Shown here: positions 35,668 to 44,681 of the stretch, in pieces | Layout: the number at the start of each line of letters is the position of its first letter | How positions within the stretch are numbered: the stretch's first letter is position 1 | Assembly: GCF_028369295.1 (NCBI RefSeq) | Contig: NZ_JAQMYP010000004.1 | Coordinates: 248,001 to 312,000, forward strand | From: Streptomyces sp. HD | Lineage (GTDB): Bacteria > Actinomycetota > Actinomycetes > Streptomycetales > Streptomycetaceae | Length of the DNA stretch: 64,000 nt | Direction of reading: 5' to 3' | Made by a program: the position numbers and the translations under genes | Notes under the pieces: model-generated | The model's database searches: none | Seen by the model: only the letters and a program-made list of their open reading frames with translations | What the model was told of the DNA's origin: nothing

Positions 35668-36504
35668 TCAGGCCAGGTCGAAGGTGGCCGGGTCCGGGCC
35701 GATGCGCCGGTCCTCGTTCAGCGCGCTGATCGCCGCGAGGTCCTCGTCGTCCAGGCTGAAGTCGAAGACCTCGATGTTCTCCTTGATCCGCGACGGCGTC
35801 ACGGACTTCGGGATCACGACGTTGCCCAGCTGGAGGTGCCAGCGCAGCACGATCTGGGCCGGGGTGCGGCCGTGCTTCTGCGCGATGGCCACGATCGCCG
35901 GGACCTCCAGCAGACCCTTGCCCTGGCCGAGCGGCGACCAGGCCTCGGTGGCGATGCCCTGCTCGGCGTGGAACTCACGGGAGGCGTGCTGCTGCAGGTG
36001 CGGGTGCAGCTCGATCTGGTTGACCGCCGGGATGACCGACGTCTCGGCGATGAGCCGCTGAAGGTGCTCCGGAAGGAAGTTGGAGACACCGATGGCGCGG
36101 ATACGGCCGTCGGCGTGGAGCTTCTCGAACGCCTTGTAGGTGTCTACGTACGTGCCCCGGGCCGGCAGCGGCCAGTGGATGAGGTACAGGTCGATGTAGT
36201 CGAGCCCCAGCTTCTCCAGCGAGACGTCGAAGGCACGCAGCGTCGAGTCGTACCCCTGGTCGCGGTTCCAGAGCTTGGTGGTGACGAAGAGATCCTCGCG
36301 GGCCACGCCGGAGGCGGCGATGGCCTTGCCGGTGCCCTCTTCGTTGCCGTAGATCGCCGCTGTGTCGATGCTGCGGTACCCGGCCTCAAGCGCCGTGGCG
36401 ACCGCCTGCTCCGCCTCGTCGTCCGGCACCTGCCAGACGCCGAAGCCCAGCTGGGGCATCTCGACGCCGTTGTTGAGGATGATCGGGGGGACCTTGCTGC
36501 TCAC
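35668..36504 (-). CDS. Aldo/keto reductase
   Basis: 278 residues from a GTG, the size of 2,5-diketo-D-gluconate reductase-like AKR5 enzymes. The barrel carries D47 and Y52 in SIDTAAIYGNE, the lysine in VTTKLWN and the histidine in LYLIHWPLP, the full catalytic tetrad. VIPKSVTPSRIKEN near the C-terminus binds the NADPH phosphate. It reduces aldehydes or ketones in the cytoplasm. Several actinobacterial relatives are annotated for sugar or morphine/prostaglandin-like substrates, but none can be assigned here. Confidence 0.9.
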   Translation of the reverse strand: MSSKVPPIILNNGVEMPQLGFGVWQVPDDEAEQAVATALEAGYRSIDTAAIYGNEEGTGKAIAASGVAREDLFVTTKLWNRDQGYDSTLRAFDVSLEKLGLDYIDLYLIHWPLPARGTYVDTYKAFEKLHADGRIRAIGVSNFLPEHLQRLIAETSVIPAVNQIELHPHLQQHASREFHAEQGIATEAWSPLGQGKGLLEVPAIVAIAQKHGRTPAQIVLRWHLQLGNVVIPKSVTPSRIKENIEVFDFSLDDEDLAAISALNEDRRIGPDPATFDLA

Positions 36505-36605
36505 GAGCTCTTGATCCTTACGGTTGTCGTCAGGTGGTACTCCCCATCGTCAACGATCACGGGCCGTTATGCATTCCTGACCGGAGAATCCACCGGAAAC
36601 AACCA

Positions 36606-38432
36606 TTACGCCCGGTAAAGCGCCTCGACCTCGTTGGAGTAAGCGCTCTCGATCGCCTTGCGCTTCAGCTTCAGCGACGGCGTGAGCAGGCCGTGCTCCT
36701 CGGTGAACGGCTGCGCGAGGATACGGAACGTACGGATCGACTCGGCCTGTGAGACAAGGGTGTTGGCGGCGACGACGGCGCGCCGCACCTCGGTCTCCAG
36801 GTCGGCGTCGCGGACCAGCTCGGCCGGTGTCAGCGGGGGCTTGTCGCGCATCATCAGCCAGTGCTCCACGGCCTCCTGGTCGAGGGTGACCAGGGCCGCG
36901 ATGTACGGGCGGTCGTTGCCCACGACGATGCACTGGGCGACCAGCGGATGGTCGCGGACCCGCTCCTCCAGCACACCCGGCGAGACACTCTTGCCACCGG
37001 ACGTGACCAGGATCTCCTTCTTGCGGCCGGTGATGGTGAGGTAGCCGTCCTCGTCGAGCGAGCCCAGGTCGCCGGTGGCGAGCCAGCCGTCGTGCAGGGC
37101 CGCGTCGGTGGCCTTCTGGTTGTTGAGGTAGCCCTGGAAGACGTTGGCGCCGTGCAGCCAGATCTCGCCGTCGTCCGCGATGTGCACGGTCATGCCCGGG
37201 ATGGGCTGGCCGACGGTGCCGTAGCGGGTGCGGTAGGGCGGGTTGGCGGTCGCGGCCGCCGTGGACTCGGTGAGGCCGTACCCCTCGTAGACATGGATGC
37301 CGGCGCCCGCGAAGAACAGGCCGAGCCGTCGGTCCATGGCCGAACCGCCGGTCATCGCCTGCTTGATGCGGCCGCCCATCGCCGCGCGCATCTTGGAGTA
37401 GACGAGTTTGTCGAAGAGCTGGTGCTGCATCCGCAGACCGGCCGAGGGGCCGGGGCCGATGCCCCACGCCTTGGCCTCCATGGCGTCCGCGTACTTCACG
37501 GAGACCTCGACGGCCTTCTCGAAGGCGCCGGACCTGCCCTCCTTCTCGGCCTTGCGGCGGGCGGCGTTGAAGACCTTCTCGAAGATGTACGGCACGGCGA
37601 GGAAGAACGTCGGCTTGAACGCGGCGAGGTCGGGCAGCAGCGCGGCCGCGTTCATCTGCGGCTGATGGCCGAAACGCACCCGGCCGCGGATCGCGGCGAC
37701 CTGCACCATCCGCCCGAAGACGTGCGCCAGCGGCAGGAACAGCAGGGTCGCCGCCTCGTCGCCCTTCTTCGAGTGGAACACCGGCTCCCAGCGCTCGATG
37801 ACGGTGTCCGCCTCGTACATGAAGTTGCCGTGCGAGATGACACAGCCCTTGGGGCGGCCCGTCGTCCCCGAGGTGTAGATGATCGTCGCCACGGAGTCGG
37901 GGGTGACCGCCTGCCGGTGGCGGTGGACCACCTCGTCATCGAGGTGCGCTCCGGCGTCGTACAGCTCCTGCACGGCGCCCGAGTCCAGCTGCCAGAGCTG
38001 GTGCAGCCGGGGGAGCCGGTCGATGACGGTGGCGATCGTCATCGCGTGGTCCTCGTGCTCCACGATCGCCGCCGAGCACTCGGCGTCGTACAGCGCCCAG
38101 AAGCACTGCTCGGCCGAGGAGGTCGGGTAGATCGGCACGACCTGGGCGCCGATCGTCCACAGTGCGAAGTCGAAGAGCGTCCACTCGTACCGGGTACGGG
38201 ACATGATCGCGACCCGGTCGCCGAACCGGATGCCCTGGGCGAGCAGGCCCTTGGCCAGGGCGAGCACCTCGTCCCGGAACTCGGCGGCGGTGACGTCCCG
38301 CCACTGCCCGCTGTCATCCTTGCGGCCGAGGGCGACATACAACGGGTCGTCCTGGGCATGTTCGAAGACGACGTCGGCCAGGCCGCCCACCGGCGGTGCC
38401 AACGCCAACGGAGGGTTGGTGAACTCGCGCAA
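36606..38432 (-). CDS. Long-chain acyl-CoA synthetase (FadD15-type AMP ligase)
   Basis: 608 residues, starting at a TTG with GGGGAG upstream (MREFTNPPLALAP). The P-loop ATIIYTSGTTGRPKG, the adenylation motif VYEGYGLTESTAA, the LATGDLGSLDEDG aspartate block and the ITGRKKEILVTSGGKSVSP hinge are complete. It activates fatty acids with ATP and CoA at the inner face of the membrane. It probably forms a single-gene unit. The 254-base upstream gap contains only a small hairpin near 38496-38512. Confidence 0.92.
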   Translation of the reverse strand: MREFTNPPLALAPPVGGLADVVFEHAQDDPLYVALGRKDDSGQWRDVTAAEFRDEVLALAKGLLAQGIRFGDRVAIMSRTRYEWTLFDFALWTIGAQVVPIYPTSSAEQCFWALYDAECSAAIVEHEDHAMTIATVIDRLPRLHQLWQLDSGAVQELYDAGAHLDDEVVHRHRQAVTPDSVATIIYTSGTTGRPKGCVISHGNFMYEADTVIERWEPVFHSKKGDEAATLLFLPLAHVFGRMVQVAAIRGRVRFGHQPQMNAAALLPDLAAFKPTFFLAVPYIFEKVFNAARRKAEKEGRSGAFEKAVEVSVKYADAMEAKAWGIGPGPSAGLRMQHQLFDKLVYSKMRAAMGGRIKQAMTGGSAMDRRLGLFFAGAGIHVYEGYGLTESTAAATANPPYRTRYGTVGQPIPGMTVHIADDGEIWLHGANVFQGYLNNQKATDAALHDGWLATGDLGSLDEDGYLTITGRKKEILVTSGGKSVSPGVLEERVRDHPLVAQCIVVGNDRPYIAALVTLDQEAVEHWLMMRDKPPLTPAELVRDADLETEVRRAVVAANTLVSQAESIRTFRILAQPFTEEHGLLTPSLKLKRKAIESAYSNEVEALYRA

Positions 38433-38686
38433 ACCCCGCTCCCCGCTCCGATCGCCTCGGCTGAAGCTCCGCTCAGCGCCGTGAAAGCTACCCCACCCGC
38501 CCTTGAGGCGGGAGGGGGTCGGAAATCGACGGGTGCTCAGGTACGCACTGGTCAGGGCAGGAAAATGCGCTCACATGGGGAAGGGTCGGACAGAAAACTG
38601 ACGGTTGAGTAAGTTTCGGACCCGTAATCTCCACCGAATCTGTACGACCCGATTACGCGTTTCCAGCCCTTTCGATCATGTCATTC

Positions 38687-40180
38687 CTAGCGTGTCGTCG
38701 TCTCCTCTGTCAGCGTACGCGTGGCCGAATCCGTCACTCCGGTTTGTCCGGCGGGCCGCCTTTTCACCAGGGCGAGCACCACAACCCCGGCTACCACGGC
38801 CGTCGAGCCCGCCGCCACCGCGACCGAATTCAGTCCCTCGGCGAAGGCGCCGCGCAACGTCTCCTCGCCGAACACGCTCCGCAGCGCACCGGCGCCACCG
38901 CCCGCCAGGGCATGGGCCGCCTCCCGCGGCAGCGTGTCCGCCATCCGCGAGGTCAGCACCGTGCCGTACAGGGCGATGCCCAGCGCATACCCGAGCTGCC
39001 GGAAGGTGTTCACCGCACCGCCCGCCATGCCCGCCCGGTCCTGCGGTACGGCGGCCAGCGCGGCGCCCGCGATACCGGGCGCGACCAGCCCCGTCCCGAC
39101 GCCGACCAGCACCAGCCCGGGTATCAGGGCGCTCGCCGTCGACCCGGCGTCCAGGACCGCCATGCAGTACTCGCCCGCGCCGATCAGCAGCAGCCCGCCC
39201 CCGATGGTGAACCGCGCCGGCACCCCGTGCAGCAGCCGACCGCCGGCCGCGGCGACAACGAACGAGGCGAGCGACAGCCACAGGAACACCAGACCGCCGC
39301 GGACCGGGCTCATCCCCAGCAGGGTCTGCAACCAGATCGAGGCATACGCCAGCGCGCTGAACGCCGCCGCGTTGAAGGCGAGCGCACCCGCCATCACCCC
39401 GGCGAACGCGGGCTTCAGGAACAGCCGCGGATCCAGCAGCGGATGGGCGACACGCCGCTCGACCAGCACGAAGCCGACCAGTGCCAGGACCGCCGCCGCG
39501 AACCACGCCAGGGTCCCGGACGCGCCCCACCCATGGCTCCCGGCCCGCACGGCCCCGTACGTCACCGCTCCCGCGAACGCCGCGAACATCAGCGTGCCCG
39601 CCCAGTCGATCCGGCGCCCGCGAGCACCCCGTGACTCCGGCACCACCCGCAGCGTCAGCCACACCGCGACCACGCTCACCGGCAGATTGACGTAGAAGAT
39701 CCACCGCCAGCCCGGCCCGTCGGTGAGCAGCCCGCCGGCGACCGGCCCCACCGCGGCCGCCGCCCCGCTGACCGCGCCCCACACACCGAGCGCGATCGAG
39801 CGCCGCTTGCCCTGGTAGACGGAGCCGAGCAGCGGCAGCGTCGTGGCGAACACGGCCGCCGCGCCGACGCCCTGCAGCAGCCGGGCGCCGACCAGCATCT
39901 CCGGCCCGGACGCGAGCCCGCACAGCAGCGACGCCGCCGCGAAGACGACGACACCCGCGACATGGACGCGCCGCCGCCCCAGCACATCGGCGGCGGCCCC
40001 CGCCCCGAGCAGCAGCGCGGCCAGCGCCAGCGCGTACCCGTCCATCACCCACTGCAGATCACTCAGCGACGCGTCCAGTGCCCGCGCCATGTCCGGCAGC
40101 GCGACGATCGCGATCGTCACGTCCAGCAACAACATGAACGTGCCCAGGCACACGGCCGTGAGCGGCCCCCAAGTACGCAT
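38687..40180 (-). CDS. MFS drug exporter, DHA2 (EmrB/QacA) type
   Basis: 497 residues from the ATG at 40180. It has fourteen predicted membrane segments. Motif A is LLLGAGAAADVLGRRRVHV. The antiporter motif C region reads WGAVSGAAAAVGPVAGGLL, and FMLLLDVTIAIVALPDM is the typical first helix. It should export hydrophobic compounds with the proton gradient. The divergent double-length Lrp-type regulator is a natural candidate for its control. Confidence 0.88.
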   Translation of the reverse strand: MRTWGPLTAVCLGTFMLLLDVTIAIVALPDMARALDASLSDLQWVMDGYALALAALLLGAGAAADVLGRRRVHVAGVVVFAAASLLCGLASGPEMLVGARLLQGVGAAAVFATTLPLLGSVYQGKRRSIALGVWGAVSGAAAAVGPVAGGLLTDGPGWRWIFYVNLPVSVVAVWLTLRVVPESRGARGRRIDWAGTLMFAAFAGAVTYGAVRAGSHGWGASGTLAWFAAAVLALVGFVLVERRVAHPLLDPRLFLKPAFAGVMAGALAFNAAAFSALAYASIWLQTLLGMSPVRGGLVFLWLSLASFVVAAAGGRLLHGVPARFTIGGGLLLIGAGEYCMAVLDAGSTASALIPGLVLVGVGTGLVAPGIAGAALAAVPQDRAGMAGGAVNTFRQLGYALGIALYGTVLTSRMADTLPREAAHALAGGGAGALRSVFGEETLRGAFAEGLNSVAVAAGSTAVVAGVVVLALVKRRPAGQTGVTDSATRTLTEETTTR

Positions 40181-40220
40181 GTCCTCAACTCCTCGCTCGT
40201 GGGATGCGTATGACTGCGTA
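40174..40220. promoter_or_regulatory. TGCGTA repeats between exporter and Lrp-type regulator
   Basis: TGCGTA occurs at 40205-40210 and 40215-40220, spaced exactly one helical turn. An inverted copy (TACGCA) overlaps the exporter start region at 40174-40179. This arrangement suits cooperative binding by an Lrp-type multimer. Confidence 0.4.
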
Positions 40221-40292
40221 CGATGGGCGTCACCAGGCCGATCGAGGCCGCACAAGGCATCTGATCGCCGGAATCCGACAGGGGATGCTGTT

Positions 40293-41273
40293 GTGAAGAT
40301 GGAATCCGACATCTTCGACGAGCTCGATCTGAAACTGCTCGACGCGCTGGAGGCGAACGCCCGGGCGTCCTTCGCCCGGCTCGGGGAGGTGCTCGGCGTC
40401 TCCGACCAGACCGTCGCGCGCCGCTACCGCAGGCTGTGCGCCGAGGGCGGCCTCAGGGTGGTCGCCGTGCGCGACGCCGAGCGACTGGGCCAGGACCAGT
40501 GGACGCTCAGGCTGCGCTGTGTCCCGGACAGCGCCCAGGCCATCGCGGACGCCCTCGCCAAGCGGCCCGACACCAGCTGGATCGGCATCGCCTCCGGCGG
40601 TACCGAGGTCATCTTCGGCACCCGGCCGCGCAGCCCCGGCGACCGCGACGACCTCCTGCTGGGCAAGCTCCCTCGCACCCCGCGTGTCCTGGAGATCCGG
40701 GCCCACCAGATGCTGCACCGCTTCTACGGCGGACCGAGCGGCTGGCTCCGCAAGTTTCGGGTGCTCACGGACGACCAGGTCGCGGCGCTGCGGCCCGAGG
40801 TCCCTGCCGAGCCGGGTCCCGCCCGTATCGCCCCGGACGACGAGCCCCTGCTGGCGGCCCTGGAACGCGACGGACGTGCCACCTACCCCGAGCTCCAGCG
40901 TGCCACCGGCCGCTCGGAGTCCGCCGTGAAGCGCCGCCTCGCCGCGCTGCTGGCGTCCGGGGCGGTGTACATCGACGTGGAGTACCTGTCCGAGACCATC
41001 GGCTATCCGTTCGCCGCGATGCTGTGGATCACCACCACCCCGGCCGCCCTGACGTCCGTCGGCGAGGCCCTCGCCACCCACGAACCGATCGCCCACGCCG
41101 CGGCGACCGCGGGCCCCTGCAACATCCTCGCGACCGCGGTCGTCAGAAACTCGGCCGACCTGTACGCCTACCTCAGCGGCCCGCTCGGCCGGCTGAACGG
41201 AGTACAGCACGTGGAGTCGTCGGTGTTCCTGCGGCGGGTGAAGCAGCTGACGTATCAGATGCGGCCGCGCTGA
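40293..41273 (+). CDS. Lrp/AsnC-family regulator, tandem double-length form
   Basis: 326 residues from the GTG at 40293 (GGGGA at a good distance; the ATG at 40299 is possible). Two Lrp-like units are present. One helix-turn-helix is at about 12-58 (LDLKLLDALEANARASFARL, GEVLGVSDQTVARRYRRL). A second is at about 190-235 (DEPLLAALERDGRATYPELQ, RATGRSESAVKRRLAAL). Each is followed by a ferredoxin-like domain. Single-unit Lrp proteins are about 150 residues, so this is a fused pair that could bind DNA as a pseudo-dimer. It is divergent from the MFS exporter. Confidence 0.87.
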   Translation: MKMESDIFDELDLKLLDALEANARASFARLGEVLGVSDQTVARRYRRLCAEGGLRVVAVRDAERLGQDQWTLRLRCVPDSAQAIADALAKRPDTSWIGIASGGTEVIFGTRPRSPGDRDDLLLGKLPRTPRVLEIRAHQMLHRFYGGPSGWLRKFRVLTDDQVAALRPEVPAEPGPARIAPDDEPLLAALERDGRATYPELQRATGRSESAVKRRLAALLASGAVYIDVEYLSETIGYPFAAMLWITTTPAALTSVGEALATHEPIAHAAATAGPCNILATAVVRNSADLYAYLSGPLGRLNGVQHVESSVFLRRVKQLTYQMRPR

Positions 41274-41295
41274 ACCGCCGCCAAGGGGCGCGGGA

Positions 41296-41321
41296 CTGTA
41301 TCGATATGCGGCTCCGCCGCG
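41296..41321 (+). repeat. Dispersed 26-bp repeat, second copy
   Basis: This is an exact inverted copy of 27-52. It sits inside a longer intergenic element (about 41278-41385) between the convergent Lrp-type and LysR genes, with AAGGGGCGCGGGACTG on the left and GCGCGACCGGCCACGACATG on the right. Confidence 0.8.
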
Positions 41322-41376
41322 TGGGCGCGACCGGCCACGACATGCCCGCAGCCGCAATCGGTCCCCGGCATCGTGC

Positions 41377-42240
41377 TCATCGCCGGTGCAGCCGATCCCC
41401 GCCCGCGAGGATCGCCCCTGCCAACGCATCCGCCGCCCCCTGCGCGGCCGTACGCCGCCGCCCATGGACCAGCACGAAGTCGACCCGCCCCAGTTCCGGC
41501 AGCCCGAACCGCTCGGGCACCCGCACCAGCCCCGGCGGAATCAGCCCCCGCGAGTGCGCCATCACCCCGAGCCCGGCCCGCGCCGCGGCGATCAGCCCGT
41601 TGAGGCTGCCGCTGGTGCACACGATCCGCCACTCACGCCCCTGCCTCTCCAACGCCTCCAGCGCAAGGGCCCTGGTGATGCCCGGCGGTGGAAAAACGAT
41701 CAACGGCACCGGACGTTCCGGCTCCAGGCGGAGCCGCTCCGCGCCGATCCACACCAGCCGGTCGTGCCAGACCAGTTCGCCCCGTGGATCCTCGGGCCGT
41801 CGCTTGGCGAGCACCAGGTCCAGTTTTCCGGCGGCCAGCTGCTCGTGCAGGGTGCCCGAGAGCTCGACCGTCAGCTCCAGGTCGACCTCGGGGTGCTCGT
41901 ACCGGAAGCCCTCCAGGATCTCCGGCAGCCGGGTCAGCACGAAGTCCTCGGAGGCGCCGAAGCGGAGCCGGCCGCGCAGCCGGGTGCCGGTGAAGAACGC
42001 CGACGCCTGCTCGTGCACCTCCAGGATCCGGCGGGCGAAGCCGAGCATCGCCTCGCCGTCCTCGGTGAGCTCCACGGAGTGGGTGTCCCGGCTGAACAGC
42101 GGCCGTCCCGTGGCGTCCTCCAGACGGCGTACGTGCTGGCTGACGGTCGACTGGCGCAGGCCGAGCCGGCGGGCGGCCCGCGTGAAGCTGAGCGTCTGGG
42201 CCACCGCGAGGAACGTACGAAGGTGGGAGGGGTCGTACAC
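41377..42240 (-). CDS. LysR-family transcriptional regulator
   Basis: 287 residues from the GTG at 42240 (VYDPSHLRTFLAVAQTLSFT). The frame could begin at 42267, but that start would lie inside the operator. The HTH covers residues 2-60 (RAARRLGLRQSTVSQHVRRL), and the periplasmic-binding-like effector domain covers about 88-285. It is divergent from the SBF-type transporter gene, the classical arrangement for a LysR activator and its target. A T-N11-A box lies between them. Confidence 0.9.
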   Translation of the reverse strand: MYDPSHLRTFLAVAQTLSFTRAARRLGLRQSTVSQHVRRLEDATGRPLFSRDTHSVELTEDGEAMLGFARRILEVHEQASAFFTGTRLRGRLRFGASEDFVLTRLPEILEGFRYEHPEVDLELTVELSGTLHEQLAAGKLDLVLAKRRPEDPRGELVWHDRLVWIGAERLRLEPERPVPLIVFPPPGITRALALEALERQGREWRIVCTSGSLNGLIAAARAGLGVMAHSRGLIPPGLVRVPERFGLPELGRVDFVLVHGRRRTAAQGAADALAGAILAGGDRLHRR

Positions 42241-42262
42241 GCCTCCCAGGCTACCCGTGGCT

Positions 42263-42277
42263 ATCACGGAACGTGAT
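42263..42277. promoter_or_regulatory. LysR T-N11-A box
   Basis: ATCAC-GGAAC-GTGAT: perfect 5-bp arms and the T-N11-A spacing (T42264, A42276) that LysR proteins prefer. It lies 24 bases before the lysR-like start and 117 bases before the transporter start. Confidence 0.65.
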
Positions 42278-42393
42278 GACAGTCAGAGTGGTGTGCGGGA
42301 TTCCCGATCGCGGGGGGCCGGAGGACGATGGAGAGGGCACGTCCGTGCCCGGCGCCGGAAGTTCAGCGAACGACAGCGAAGTAGTGGAGCACA

Positions 42394-43491
42394 GTGAATC
42401 GCCTGCGATGGCCGCGTTGGATGCCGATCGACCCGTACATCCTGCTGCTGCTCGGGACCGTGGGCCTCGCGGCCCTCTTCCCGGCGCGCGGAACGGCCTC
42501 CGACGTGGCGTCCGGTGCCTCCACGGCCGCGATCGCCTTCCTGTTCTTCCTCTACGGAGCCCGGCTGTCCACCCGTGAGGCACTGGACGGGCTGAAGCAC
42601 TGGCGGCTCCATGTCACCGTCCTGGCCTGCACCTTCGTGGTCTTCCCGGTGCTGGGGCTGGCGTCCCGCGGACTGGTCCCGGTGATCCTGACCGACCCGC
42701 TCTACCAGGGCCTGCTCTTCCTCACCCTCGTGCCGTCGACCATCCAGTCGTCGATCGCCTTCACGTCGATGGCCCGCGGCAACGTGCCCGCCGCGATCTG
42801 CGCCGGCTCCTTCTCCTCCTTGGTCGGCATCGTCGTCACCCCGCTCCTCGCGGCGGCCGTGCTCGGCAGCGGCGCCGGTGGCTTCTCCGCCGACTCGCTG
42901 GTCGAGATCGTGCTGCAGCTGCTGGTGCCGTTCGTCGCCGGGCAGGTGCTGCGGCGCTGGATCGGGGGCTTCGTCACCCGGCACAAGAAGGTTCTCGGGC
43001 TGGTCGACCGCGGCTCGATCCTGCTGGTCGTCTACACGGCGTTCAGCGAGGGCATGGTCCAGGGCATCTGGCACCAGGTGAGCCCGCTGCGGCTGGGCGG
43101 CCTGCTCGCCGTCGAGGCGGTGCTGCTGGCCGTGATGCTCGCCCTGACCTGGTATGGCGCGAAGGCCCTGCGCTTCAACCGCGGGGACCGGATCGCGATC
43201 CAGTTCGCCGGCTCGAAGAAGTCCCTCGCCGCCGGGCTGCCGATGGCGAGCGTCCTGTTCGGCGCGCACGCCTCGCTGGCCGTGCTGCCGCTGATGCTGT
43301 TCCACCAGATGCAGCTCATGGTGTGCGCGGTCATCGCCAAACGGCGCTCCCACGACGCCGAGGCCCAGGACGGCGAGGCCCGCGACGCCGAGGCCCGCGA
43401 CGCGGAGGCGGCCGCCCCCGACCCGGTCACCGCGTCGGCGCCACCCGCAGCGTCACGAACCGCGGTCGGTACAGGGACACGTTCCGGTTGA
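42394..43491 (+). CDS. SBF-like transporter (bile acid:sodium symporter family, PF13593 type)
   Basis: 365 residues from a GTG. Nine or ten membrane helices cover about 12-320. Conserved features include FLFFLYGARLSTREAL, LVPSTIQSSIAFTSMARGN and QFAGSKKSLAAGLPMASVLF, all typical of the SBF-like group. The substrate is unknown. The tail after about residue 320 is a hydrophilic Asp/Ala/Glu repeat encoded by a 15-base tandem repeat, then Pro/Thr. The last 65 bases overlap the convergent DUF4185 gene, so the true C-terminus may be longer than in relatives. It is likely controlled by the divergent LysR protein. Confidence 0.85.
   Translation: MNRLRWPRWMPIDPYILLLLGTVGLAALFPARGTASDVASGASTAAIAFLFFLYGARLSTREALDGLKHWRLHVTVLACTFVVFPVLGLASRGLVPVILTDPLYQGLLFLTLVPSTIQSSIAFTSMARGNVPAAICAGSFSSLVGIVVTPLLAAAVLGSGAGGFSADSLVEIVLQLLVPFVAGQVLRRWIGGFVTRHKKVLGLVDRGSILLVVYTAFSEGMVQGIWHQVSPLRLGGLLAVEAVLLAVMLALTWYGAKALRFNRGDRIAIQFAGSKKSLAAGLPMASVLFGAHASLAVLPLMLFHQMQLMVCAVIAKRRSHDAEAQDGEARDAEARDAEAAAPDPVTASAPPAASRTAVGTGTRSG
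43354..43413 (+). repeat. Four 15-base tandem repeats inside the SBF transporter tail
   Basis: The unit GACGCCGAGGCCCGC is repeated four times with a few changes, encoding DAEAQ-DGEAR-DAEAR-DAEAA. Copy number is likely variable between strains. Confidence 0.85.
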
Positions 43492-44662
43492 GCTGCGCCG
43501 CGGCACCGACCGTCTCCAGCCAGTTGACGTCGTAGCTCAGCACGAGCCGTCCGTCGCCGCTCAGCTCGGGGTGCACCTGCGGGTTGTAGGCGGCCACCTG
43601 CGCGCCCTGCGGCAGCGACGGGCTGAAGTCCTTCGTCGGCCCGTGCCACGGACCGGTCGGCGAGCAGGCCCAGTACGACGTCACGGTCGACAGCCCCTCG
43701 GTGCCCGCGGCCATGGTGAACAGGACGTACGTCCCCCGCACCCGCGCCACCGAGAACGCGCTGCCCACCCCGGTGCGCTGTCCGTCCCCGAGCACCGCAC
43801 GCGGCCGGGCGCCCGCGTCGGCCCACGCGGAGCCGTTCCAGTACCGCCAGGCCCCCGGCTCCGCGAGCCTGCCCTCGGGCACGCGGGCGACATACGCCCG
43901 CGAGGCCGGCCGGGACGCGGCCTGACCGTCGTCACCGCCGAAGACATACGTCCAGCCGTCCTCCTCGACCAGCGTCGTGCCGAACAGCACCCGCCGGGAC
44001 GGATCGGGCACCAGCTGCTGGTCGAGGACCTTCACGACCGACTCGACCTTGAGGTCGGGCAGCGACAGCGTGGCGACCTCGGTGGCCGTCGGCACGCCGT
44101 AGATCCAGGGCGCCTGCCCGGCCGTGCGCACCCACAGCAGCACCCGCAGCACCTTCTCGGACGAGCCGGGGGAGCGCGGCTCGACCCGGGCCGCGACCGG
44201 CCAGCGCCACTGGTTCGGGGCGGGATCGGGGAAGAGCGGGGCGGGCAGAGTGCTCTCCAGCCGTCCGTCGCGCATCACGACCGCCGAGTTGCGCACCAGC
44301 GGGGCGGTCGTGTCCCGCCAGGTGACGGACTCGCCGAACGGGTTGGGCGGGGCGTGCACCCGGCCCAGATAGGTGTCCGAGAACAGCCACAGCACCCGGC
44401 CGTCCGGCAGCCGCACCGAGTGGGTGCCGTCGCCGCCGGTCCAGTCGTCGCCGCGGGCGGGGTCGTCGCCGTAGCGGGCGAACTCTGCGGTGAGACCGGC
44501 CTCGGCGGACCAGGCCGCGACCGAGTGCGGGGCGCACGCGTCACCGCCCTCCCGTTCGCCGTCGTCCGGGAGGGCGGTGAGCAGCACGGCCGCGAGGACC
44601 AGAACCAGCAGGAGTCCCAGACCGGTTCCGGTGCGCTGTCGTGCTCGTGCGTCGTCGGGCAC
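43427..44662 (-). CDS. DUF4185-type secreted or membrane-anchored beta-propeller protein
   Basis: 411 residues from the GTG at 44662, with a weak ribosome site, so the start is tentative. One N-terminal hydrophobic segment (GLGLLLVLVLAAVLLTAL) is either an uncleaved anchor or a signal peptide. The rest fits DUF4185: VRLPDGRVLWLFSDTYLGRV, RDTTAPLVRNSAVV, WTYVFGGDDG and TVTSYWACSPTGPWHGP, resembling five-bladed glycosidase propellers. Enzymatic activity is not established. It lies 19 bases downstream of the sialidase gene on the same strand, so it may act on the same glycans. Confidence 0.78.
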   Translation of the reverse strand: MPDDARARQRTGTGLGLLLVLVLAAVLLTALPDDGEREGGDACAPHSVAAWSAEAGLTAEFARYGDDPARGDDWTGGDGTHSVRLPDGRVLWLFSDTYLGRVHAPPNPFGESVTWRDTTAPLVRNSAVVMRDGRLESTLPAPLFPDPAPNQWRWPVAARVEPRSPGSSEKVLRVLLWVRTAGQAPWIYGVPTATEVATLSLPDLKVESVVKVLDQQLVPDPSRRVLFGTTLVEEDGWTYVFGGDDGQAASRPASRAYVARVPEGRLAEPGAWRYWNGSAWADAGARPRAVLGDGQRTGVGSAFSVARVRGTYVLFTMAAGTEGLSTVTSYWACSPTGPWHGPTKDFSPSLPQGAQVAAYNPQVHPELSGDGRLVLSYDVNWLETVGAAAQLNRNVSLYRPRFVTLRVAPTR

Positions 44663-44681
44663 GCCAGGGACGTTAGTGGCC

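Noticed and set aside
38496..38512. Hairpin upstream of the acyl-CoA ligase as a riboswitch or attenuator
   Set aside because: Six base pairs with a five-base loop only, and no supporting conserved elements.
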